This document shows, in pieces, positions 1 through 6,170 of a DNA stretch of 31,565 bases; the stretch's first letter is position 1; each line of letters begins with the position of its first letter. The translations under genes were made by a program, and so were the position numbers. The notes under the pieces were generated by a model. It did no database searches. It was given only the letters and a program-made list of their open reading frames with translations, and was not told where the DNA came from. The stretch comes from CAURMH01 sp963525745 (GTDB taxonomy: Bacteria; Pseudomonadota; Gammaproteobacteria; Enterobacterales; Pasteurellaceae). The DNA lies in the NCBI GenBank assembly GCA_963525745.1, contig CAURMH010000013.1:1-31565 (forward strand), read 5' to 3'.

Positions 1-617
1 CCAAGACGATGATATGGAAGCAATTCGACTTTTTCGATGTTTTCCATGCCTTGAATAAATTGCCCGAGTAAATGTACGTCGTGATCGTTGTCGGTATATC
101 CCGGCACGACGACATAACGAATCCAAGTCCGTTGGTTACGTTTTTGTAGATATTTGGCGAACTCAAGCGTGCGTTTATTTGGTACTCCGATGAGGTTTTG
201 ATGAACCTTATCATTGAGTTCTTTTAAATCAAGCAGTACAAGATCGGTCACATCTAATAGTTCGTCAATAATATGATCGTAATGACGGACAAAACCGTTG
301 GTATCCAAGCAGGTATTTATTCCTTCTTTTTTACAGGCTCGAAACCAATCGCGTACGAATTCCGCTTGAAGAATCGCTTCACCGCCGGATGCGGTTACGC
401 CACCGCCCGTTGCATTCATGAAATGGCGATAAGTCACCACTTCTTTCATTAGTTCCTCAACGGTGATTTCTCTTCCGCCTTCCAAGTCCCAGGTGTCTCG
501 ATTATGGCAATACTTACAACGCATTAAACAGCCTTGCATAAATAAAATAAATCGAATACCGGGACCATCTACCGTACCACAGGATTCATAAGAATGGATT
601 CTTCCTAAAACTGACAT
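1..617 (-). CDS. pflA: Pyruvate formate-lyase activating enzyme (radical SAM), 3' end outside window
   Basis: This cytosolic radical SAM enzyme installs the glycyl radical on pyruvate formate-lyase under anaerobic conditions. The reading frame starts at the ATG at 615-617 (MSVLGRIHSYES) and is open for about 205 codons to the window edge, so the C-terminus is missing. The iron-sulfur motif CxxxCxxC is visible as CLMRCKYC near residue 30, followed by the glycine-rich TGGGVTASGGE segment that contacts S-adenosylmethionine. It lies just downstream of pflB on the same strand, the standard arrangement. The hairpin between the two genes suggests that at least part of its expression is separate from pflB. 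Identity is secure; only the last part of the protein is unseen. Confidence 0.96.
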   Translation of the reverse strand, partial: MSVLGRIHSYESCGTVDGPGIRFILFMQGCLMRCKYCHNRDTWDLEGGREITVEELMKEVVTYRHFMNATGGGVTASGGEAILQAEFVRDWFRACKKEGINTCLDTNGFVRHYDHIIDELLDVTDLVLLDLKELNDKVHQNLIGVPNKRTLEFAKYLQKRNQRTWIRYVVVPGYTDNDHDVHLLGQFIQGMENIEKVELLPYHRL

Positions 618-666
618 AATCAACTCACATAAATAAACCGGCTAAATTCTATCAAAAATTGATCCT

Positions 667-699
667 ATAAAAAATGAGCCTGACTTAAATCAGGCTCAT
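667..699 (-). terminator. Intrinsic terminator after pflB
   Basis: A perfect 10-bp stem (ATGAGCCTGA at 674-683 with TCAGGCTCAT at 690-699) encloses a 6-nt loop. On the minus strand it is followed by a run of T residues (673-667). It lies 45 nt past the pflB stop and before pflA. Confidence 0.88.
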
Positions 700-718
700 T
701 ATCGTTATGCTTCCGCGA

Positions 719-727
719 AAGTGCGGT
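719..727 (+). repeat. DNA-uptake sequence core
   Basis: Exact AAGTGCGGT followed by an A/T-rich stretch, in the pflA-pflB gap. Confidence 0.9.
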
Positions 728-743
728 CAAAAATTACAATGTT

Positions 744-3056
744 TTAGATTGATTGTGTAAAAGTACGGGTGATAACGTCTTGTTGTTGCTCTTTAGTTAA
801 AGAGTTAAAACGCACTGCGTAACCGGATACACGGATGGTTAATTGCGGATATTTTTCCGGATGATCCATTGCATCTAGCAACATTTCGCGGTTTAACACG
901 TTGACGTTTAAGTGTTGACCACCTTCAACAGTGGCTTCGTGATGGAAGTAACCATCCATTAAGCCGGCAAGGTTACGACGTTGTGCTTCTGCATCTTTAC
1001 CTAATGCATTTGGTACGATTGAGAAGGTGTAAGAAATACCGTCTTTCGCGTAAGCAAACGGAAGTTTAGCCACAGAAGTTAATGATGCTACCGCACCTTT
1101 TTGGTCACGACCATGCATTGGGTTTGCACCCGGTCCGAATGGTGCGCCTGCGCGACGACCGTCCGGTGTATTACCGGTTTTCTTACCATATACCACGTTA
1201 GACGTGATAGTAAGAACGGACTGTGTCGGCACCGCATTGCGGTAAGTTTTGAGTTTTTGAATTTTCTTCATAAAACGTTCAACTAAGTCACACGCAATGT
1301 CATCTACACGATTGTCGTTGTTACCATATTGTGGATATTCGCCTTCAATTTCAAAGTCGATTGCTACGTTAGATGCGACCACGTTGCCATCTTTATCTTT
1401 GATGTCGCCACGGATTGGTTTTACTTTTGCGTATTTGATTGCAGAAAGTGAGTCAGCCGCCACAGAAAGACCCGCGATACCACAAGCCATGGTGCGATAA
1501 ACATCACGATCATGTAATGCCATTAATGCGGCTTCGTATGAATATTTATCATGCATGTAGTGGATTACGTTTAACGCAGTCACATATTGTTTTGCTAACC
1601 AATCCATAAAGCTGTCCATACGGGTCATTACTGTGTCGAAGTCTAATACTTCATCAGTAATCGGTGCAGTTTTAGGACCAACTTGCATACCTAATTTTTC
1701 ATCGATACCGCCGTTGATTGCGTATAACAAGGTTTTCGCTAAGTTTGCACGTGCACCGAAGAATTGCATTTGTTTACCCACAACCATTGGGGATACACAA
1801 CATGCGATTGCGTAGTCATCGTTGTTGAAGTCCGGACGCATTAAGTCATCGTTTTCATATTGAACGGATGAGGTATCAATAGACACTTTCGCACAGAAAC
1901 GTTTGAAGTTTTCCGGCAATTGTTCAGACCAAAGAATGGTTAAGTTTGGTTCCGGAGAGGTTCCCATGTTGTAAAGGGTGTGTAAGATACGGAAGGTATT
2001 TTTGGTCACTAATGTACGACCATCTAAGCCCATACCTGCGATGGTTTCGGTTGCCCACATCGGGTCGCCGGAGAATAATTGATCGTATTCAGGGGTACGT
2101 AAGAAACGAACCATACGTAATTTCATGACTAAGTGGTCAACTAATTCTTGCGCTTCTGTTTCAGTGATTTTGCCCGCTTTTAAATCACGTTCGATATAAA
2201 TATCGATGAAGGTTGCAGTACGGCCGAAGGACATTGCCGCACCGTTTTGCGATTTAATAGCCGCCAAGTAAGCGAAGTACATCCATTGAATGGCTTCTTG
2301 TGCGTTGGTTGCAGGATTGGAAATATCGTAACCGTAGCTTGCCGCCATTTGTTTCATTTGGCCAAGCGCGCGGTGTTGTTCTGCGATTTCTTCACGCAAG
2401 CGAATCGTTGCTTCTAAATCTACACCGTTTTCAAGGTTTTCTTGCAATGATGAGAATTGCGCATATTTGTCTTTCATTAAGAAATCAATACCGTAAAGCG
2501 CTACACGGCGATAGTCACCGATGATACGGCCACGACCATACGCATCAGGCAAACCGGTTAACACGCCTGATTTACGGCAACGTAAAATATCCGGCGTATA
2601 AACATCAAACACGCCTTGGTTATGGGTTTTACGATATTCGGTGAAGATTTTTTTCACTTCAGGATCAAGTTCACGACCGTAAACTTTACATGATCCTTCC
2701 ACCATTTTAATACCGCCGAATGGCATAATGGCACGTTTTAAAGGCGCATCAGTTTGAAGACCTACGATTTTTTCTAAATCTTTATTGATATAACCAGGAG
2801 CATGAGAAGTAATGGTTGATGGCGTATGTTCATCAAAATCTAACGGCGCATGAGTACGGTTTTCGACTTTAATACCTTCCATTACGGTTTCCCAAAGTTT
2901 GGTCGTCGCTTCGGTAGGTCCGGCTAAGAAAGAATCGTCACCTTCATAAGGAGTATAGTTTTTTTGAATAAAGTCACGAACATTGACATTTTCCTGCCAA
3001 TCACCGGCGGTAAAACCAGCCCATGCTACTTTTTGCGCTTCATTAAGTTCTGACAT
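744..3056 (-). CDS. pflB: Formate acetyltransferase (pyruvate formate-lyase)
   Basis: A glycyl-radical enzyme that converts pyruvate and CoA to acetyl-CoA and formate in anaerobic mixed-acid fermentation. The product is about 770 residues, full length for the family. The adjacent catalytic cysteines appear in IACCVSPM near residue 420, and the radical glycine lies near the C-terminus in RVSGYAVRFNSL. Two ATGs are possible. I choose the second (3056), because the AGGA motif lies 7 nt before it but directly abuts the first (3062); the N-terminus MSELNEA also matches relatives. It follows focA after about 40 nt and precedes pflA, as in the focA-pfl operon of other gamma-proteobacteria. Confidence 0.98.
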   Translation of the reverse strand: MSELNEAQKVAWAGFTAGDWQENVNVRDFIQKNYTPYEGDDSFLAGPTEATTKLWETVMEGIKVENRTHAPLDFDEHTPSTITSHAPGYINKDLEKIVGLQTDAPLKRAIMPFGGIKMVEGSCKVYGRELDPEVKKIFTEYRKTHNQGVFDVYTPDILRCRKSGVLTGLPDAYGRGRIIGDYRRVALYGIDFLMKDKYAQFSSLQENLENGVDLEATIRLREEIAEQHRALGQMKQMAASYGYDISNPATNAQEAIQWMYFAYLAAIKSQNGAAMSFGRTATFIDIYIERDLKAGKITETEAQELVDHLVMKLRMVRFLRTPEYDQLFSGDPMWATETIAGMGLDGRTLVTKNTFRILHTLYNMGTSPEPNLTILWSEQLPENFKRFCAKVSIDTSSVQYENDDLMRPDFNNDDYAIACCVSPMVVGKQMQFFGARANLAKTLLYAINGGIDEKLGMQVGPKTAPITDEVLDFDTVMTRMDSFMDWLAKQYVTALNVIHYMHDKYSYEAALMALHDRDVYRTMACGIAGLSVAADSLSAIKYAKVKPIRGDIKDKDGNVVASNVAIDFEIEGEYPQYGNNDNRVDDIACDLVERFMKKIQKLKTYRNAVPTQSVLTITSNVVYGKKTGNTPDGRRAGAPFGPGANPMHGRDQKGAVASLTSVAKLPFAYAKDGISYTFSIVPNALGKDAEAQRRNLAGLMDGYFHHEATVEGGQHLNVNVLNREMLLDAMDHPEKYPQLTIRVSGYAVRFNSLTKEQQQDVITRTFTQSI

Positions 3057-3103
3057 AGTCATTTCCTTTGTTAATTAATAAAAATAAATTTTCAATTTGT
3101 TAG

Positions 3104-3790
3104 TTAATGTGATTTAGTCAAGTAACGTTGAAATAAACCGACGCAAATCGCGCCTCCGACTATATTTCCTAACGTTACCGGGATTAAATTCTTGGTAATA
3201 AAATGATAGACATCTAAATCGCTATATTGAGCCGCTTCAATGCCTAATTGCTGCCAAAATTCGGGGCTACTGTAATGTGCCGTAATAATTCCCATTGGAA
3301 TCATAAACATATTCGCTACACAGTGTTCAAAACCAGACGCAACAAACAAACCAATCGGCATAATCATAATAAAGGCCTTGTCCGTTACGGTTTTACCGCT
3401 ATAGGATAACCAAACCGCCAAGCACACCATAATCCAGTTACGAATCATTTGCCAAATAGTAATTTTTTCGCTGACTCGGGCAATAAATGTTAACGTTGAC
3501 GAAGTAAATAATTCGGTGCCTAGGAGCACTACCATAATCACACCAATAGAAAAAACCAGTCCGCCGACTAATTTAGTTAGTCCCCATGGCGCACCGTTAG
3601 ATGCAGTTTGTGTAGTGGTATAAAAAATAAACGCTAATGCAATGCAAGCACCGGCACTGATACCGGACATAAAAGAAAGAAAGGGACGTTTTTGAGCCTT
3701 ATAAACGGCAATATTTTCAGCCAAATTGGTTGCTTCAACGGGAGTTAATGCCACAGTAGAATCATAAACACTTTGCTTATCCGATGCCAT
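3104..3790 (-). CDS. focA: Formate channel FocA, internally shortened
   Basis: FocA family formate/nitrite channels are pentamers of six-helix subunits that carry formate across the inner membrane. This product has 228 residues, against about 285 for E. coli FocA. The ends align well to the remembered E. coli sequence: the N-terminal helices, the omega-loop LFTSSTL near 95-100, SGFEHCVANMFMIP with the gating histidine (H156 here), and NLIPVTLGNIVGG. At residues 118-121 (RNWIMVCLAV) the sequence jumps from the start of helix 3 straight into helix 4, leaving out about 57 residues in frame. One transmembrane pass and the connecting loop are therefore missing, so channel function is doubtful. The start has AGGA 6 nt upstream. 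A TATACT -10-like box lies at 3876-3881 on the minus strand, without a good -35. Confidence 0.9.
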   Translation of the reverse strand: MASDKQSVYDSTVALTPVEATNLAENIAVYKAQKRPFLSFMSGISAGACIALAFIFYTTTQTASNGAPWGLTKLVGGLVFSIGVIMVVLLGTELFTSSTLTFIARVSEKITIWQMIRNWIMVCLAVWLSYSGKTVTDKAFIMIMPIGLFVASGFEHCVANMFMIPMGIITAHYSSPEFWQQLGIEAAQYSDLDVYHFITKNLIPVTLGNIVGGAICVGLFQRYLTKSH

Positions 3791-3930
3791 TATAATTCCT
3801 AAATATAGGTAGTACTCTTAAGATCTGAGGCATTTTACTCCATTAAAATAAGTTTTCAAGAAAACCGAATAATAGAGTATAAAATTGATTTGTTTGTTTC
3901 CTTTTACGGAAGATTGTTATGTGAGTAAAT

Positions 3931-3957
3931 TAAAAAGGGCAAAATAATTTTTTGCCC
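3931..3957 (-). terminator. Intrinsic terminator after comEA
   Basis: GGGCAAAA (3937-3944) pairs with TTTTGCCC (3950-3957) around a 5-nt loop and is followed on the minus strand by five T residues. It lies about 40 nt past the comEA-like stop codon. Confidence 0.85.
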
Positions 3958-3995
3958 GATAAATTAATGTTTATATGTAAAAAACGACTATCAAA

Positions 3996-4340
3996 TTAAA
4001 AAGCTAATCGATCTCTGTTTTTTTCTAAAGTAGCCTTGCCAATTCCCTGAACTTCAAGTAATTGTTCTGCATCGGTGAAATTACCGTGTTTCTCACGATA
4101 TTGTACAATCGCCTCAGCTTTTTTGGCCCCGATACCGATTAGTGCTTTTTGAATTTCGCTCGCAGTAGCGGTGTTGATGTTTAATCTGTCCGAAACAACG
4201 AGATGTTTAGCGGGCTTGATTTCTGTGGTTTGTACAGTGCTCGGTTTCTGTTCTTGCGCCTTTTCTTCGGCAAGAGCCACATTTGAGATAAGTGCACTAC
4301 CAATAAATAAAGCACTTAAGAAATGTTTAACTAATTTCAT
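3996..4340 (-). CDS. comEA: ComEA-type helix-hairpin-helix DNA-uptake protein
   Basis: A 114-residue exported protein. An N-terminal signal peptide (hydrophobic stretch at residues 8-22, likely cleavage after NVALA) is followed by a charged linker. The second half (residues 53-114) carries tandem helix-hairpin-helix motifs: LNINTATASEIQKAL and IGIGAKKAEAIVQYR, then LLEVQGIGKATLEKN. In naturally competent Pasteurellaceae such proteins bind incoming DNA in the periplasm. AAGGA lies 7 nt before the ATG. Regulation is unusually clear: a CRP-S competence site sits at 4431-4452, a -10 box at 4409-4414 and an FNR-type dyad at 4368-4381. The gene is monocistronic, with its own terminator. Confidence 0.93.
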   Translation of the reverse strand: MKLVKHFLSALFIGSALISNVALAEEKAQEQKPSTVQTTEIKPAKHLVVSDRLNINTATASEIQKALIGIGAKKAEAIVQYREKHGNFTDAEQLLEVQGIGKATLEKNRDRLAF

Positions 4341-4367
4341 AAATTTTCCTTCTTTGTTAGTAATCCG

Positions 4368-4381
4368 TTGATTAATATCAA
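4368..4381. promoter_or_regulatory. FNR-type dyad in comEA leader
   Basis: TTGAT-TAAT-ATCAA matches the FNR consensus TTGAT-N4-ATCAA at all ten specified bases. It lies 28 nt before the comEA start codon and about 20-34 nt past the predicted transcription start, a position expected to repress or block rather than activate. Binding is inferred. Confidence 0.5.
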
Positions 4382-4408
4382 CATCCCTATTTTTCTATGA
4401 AGAAAAAA

Positions 4409-4414
4409 CTTATA
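4409..4414 (-). promoter_or_regulatory. -10 box of comEA promoter
   Basis: TATAAG on the minus strand. Its spacing to the centre of the CRP-S site puts that centre near -40, the class II CRP activator arrangement. No -35 consensus is expected or seen. Confidence 0.6.
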
Positions 4415-4430
4415 CAAATTATTCATTGAT

Positions 4431-4452
4431 TTTTGCGATCTCTATCGCAAAA
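4431..4452 (-). promoter_or_regulatory. CRP-S (competence regulatory element) site
   Basis: A 22-bp dyad of the form TTTTGCGA-N6-TCGCAAAA with the TGCGA/TCGCA cores that mark Sxy-dependent CRP sites in Pasteurellaceae, as opposed to ordinary TGTGA/TCACA sites. It controls comEA, so the gene should belong to the competence regulon induced by Sxy and cAMP. Confidence 0.88.
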
Positions 4453-4479
4453 AAATCCTACTTTACATAAAAGTTGATA

Positions 4480-5430
4480 TTAATCGGCCGGCTTCGTACG
4501 AATACGCAACTCTTTCGGAACTTCAAAGAACATATTTTCTTCCAAGCCTTGAAGCTCTTCCACCGCATTTACACCAAACTCTTTTAAGCGGGAAATAATA
4601 GATTGCACCAGTTCTTCCGGGGCGGACGCACCGGCTGTAATGCCGATGGTTTTAACGCCATCAAACCAATCGGCGCGAATATCTGAAGGATCATCCAAAA
4701 GCTGTGATTTCACCCCCATCCGCGAAGCCAATTCCGCCAAACGATTAGAGTTAGACGAGTTTTTAGATCCTACCACAAGCACCAAATCCGATTGTTTCGC
4801 CAGTTCGCGCACCGCTTCCTGACGGTTGGTGGTGGCATAGCAAATGTCGTTTTTATGCGGGCCTTGAATGGCGGGATATTTTTCTTTCAGGGCCGCGATG
4901 GTTTCCGCGGTGTCGTCTAAGGACAGCGTGGTTTGCGTCATAAAAGTGAGTTCGTCATTTTCCTGCACCGGTAAGCGTGCAATATCTTCCACGCTTTCGA
5001 TCAAATAAATGCCACCGTCGTCATTACTATATTGCCCCATGGTGCCTTCCACTTCCGGATGGCCTTTATGCCCAATTAAAATGGCTTTGGTGCCTTTGCG
5101 ACTGGCACGCGCCACTTGCATATGCACTTTGGTTACCAACGGGCAAGTGGCGTCGAAGACTTTCAGATTGCGTTCTTTCGCTTCCTGACGCACTGCTTGG
5201 GACACGCCGTGTGCGGAGAAAATCACAATGGCACCGTCCGGTACTTCGCTTAATTCTTCTACAAAAATGGCACCGCGTTCACGCAAGCCGTTCACCACGA
5301 AACGGTTATGTACCACTTCATGCCGCACATAAATAGGCGCGCCGTGAATTTCCAGCGCCAGCTCCACGATGCTGATGGCACGATCCACGCCGGCACAGAA
5401 ACCACGCGGATTAGCTAAAATTATCTTCAT
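4480..5430 (-). CDS. ispH: 4-hydroxy-3-methylbut-2-enyl diphosphate reductase
   Basis: The last enzyme of the MEP isoprenoid pathway. This cytosolic iron-sulfur protein reduces HMBPP to IPP and DMAPP. The product is 316 residues, the same as in E. coli. The three cluster cysteines lie in NPRGFCAGVDRA, DATCPLVTKVH and NDICYATTNRQEA; the acid/base motif SAHGVS and TAGASAPE are also present. I take the start at 5430 (MKIILANPRGF), because the 28 residues upstream are basic, unconserved and overlap lspA. This start overlaps the lspA stop as ATGA, implying translational coupling. It is the last gene of the ribF-ileS-lspA-ispH cluster. Confidence 0.97.
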   Translation of the reverse strand: MKIILANPRGFCAGVDRAISIVELALEIHGAPIYVRHEVVHNRFVVNGLRERGAIFVEELSEVPDGAIVIFSAHGVSQAVRQEAKERNLKVFDATCPLVTKVHMQVARASRKGTKAILIGHKGHPEVEGTMGQYSNDDGGIYLIESVEDIARLPVQENDELTFMTQTTLSLDDTAETIAALKEKYPAIQGPHKNDICYATTNRQEAVRELAKQSDLVLVVGSKNSSNSNRLAELASRMGVKSQLLDDPSDIRADWFDGVKTIGITAGASAPEELVQSIISRLKEFGVNAVEELQGLEENMFFEVPKELRIRTKPAD

Positions 5431-5939
5431 TTTTGACCGCTCTTCTGTTCGTCTTTTAATTTTTTCTTTTCGCTTTTGAACGCGTCTAACGCCAACAAAC
5501 CGGCGCCGATACAAATGGCAATGTCCGCTACATTAAATACCGGATAATGATAAATATCCCAATAAAAATCCAAGAAATCCACCACAAAACCGTTATAAGC
5601 GCGATCCGCCATATTCGCCAACGCACCGCCGATAATCAATGCATAAGCCGCATTTTGGAGTTTTTGTGTTGCACGGTTTTTGGCTAAGAAATAAATCAAC
5701 ATACCGGAAATCCCCAACGCCAACACGATAAAGAAATATTGCTGCCAACCGCTATGATCCGCCAAAAAGCTAAAGGCCGCACCATAGTTGCGTACGTAAG
5801 TCAAATTAAATACCGGCAGTACATTCACGCTTTCGTATAAATCGAATTTTTGCACCACAATATATTTAGTGAGCAAATCAAGCACAAAAGCCACTGCACT
5901 GAGCCAAAGAAAAGAAAGACCGGATTTATTTTTTGCCAT
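5427..5939 (-). CDS. lspA: Lipoprotein signal peptidase II
   Basis: An inner-membrane aspartyl protease that removes the signal peptide from prolipoproteins after diacylglyceryl modification. The product is 170 residues with four membrane helices. Conserved motifs are NYGAAFSFL, GGALANMADR (first catalytic Asp), VVDFLDFY and FNVADIAIC (second Asp). The start at 5939 (MAKNKSG) has AGGA 7 nt upstream. A longer in-frame extension to 6029 is unconserved and contains an uptake sequence, so I reject it. It is coupled to ispH by an ATGA overlap. About 230 nt with a hairpin separate it from ileS. Confidence 0.97.
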   Translation of the reverse strand: MAKNKSGLSFLWLSAVAFVLDLLTKYIVVQKFDLYESVNVLPVFNLTYVRNYGAAFSFLADHSGWQQYFFIVLALGISGMLIYFLAKNRATQKLQNAAYALIIGGALANMADRAYNGFVVDFLDFYWDIYHYPVFNVADIAICIGAGLLALDAFKSEKKKLKDEQKSGQK

Positions 5940-5959
5940 AAGGATTCCTAAATAAAGAA

Positions 5960-5968
5960 AAGTGCGGT
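5960..5968 (+). repeat. DNA-uptake sequence core
   Basis: Exact AAGTGCGGT immediately upstream of the lspA ribosome-binding site, in the ileS-lspA gap. Confidence 0.9.
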
Positions 5969-6020
5969 CAAAATTTGCAAGATGATGTCGCCGTTGCACA
6001 ACGCTGAAATTACTCTCACA

Positions 6021-6062
6021 AAATAGCACCGCATTGGAGCCGTTTTCAATACGGTGCTATTT
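6021..6062. repeat. Intergenic long-stem hairpin between ileS and lspA
   Basis: AAATAGCACCG (6021-6031) pairs with CGGTGCTATTT (6052-6062). After one mismatch the stem continues with ATTG/CAAT, leaving a 10-nt loop. There is no strong T run on either side, so it may be an attenuator, a processing site or a weak terminator inside the operon. Confidence 0.6.
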
Positions 6063-6170
6063 GTTCAACATAAATCCATCTTTCAGTCGGATGGCTTTAT
6101 ATCTTTGCTACATCATATGCCTTTGCTAGTGCCGAAAGTTAACCGTACTTTTGCATTTTAAAAGTAATGA

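Noticed and set aside
3885..3898. TTGAT half-site upstream of focA as an FNR box for the focA-pfl operon.
   Set aside because: Only one half matches and its distance to the -10 box is wrong; control by FNR is likely biologically but not visible here.
4977..5336. A 119-codon plus-strand frame opposite ispH.
   Set aside because: Antisense shadow of a conserved gene, with no ribosome-binding site or family resemblance.
4480..5514. A 344-residue version of IspH with a basic 28-residue N-terminal extension.
   Set aside because: The extension overlaps lspA out of frame, is unconserved, and the internal ATG at 5430 fits the family start and the ATGA overlap.
5427..6029. A 200-residue version of LspA.
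   Set aside because: The added residues include an uptake sequence and match no LspA; the ATG at 5939 has a good ribosome-binding site.
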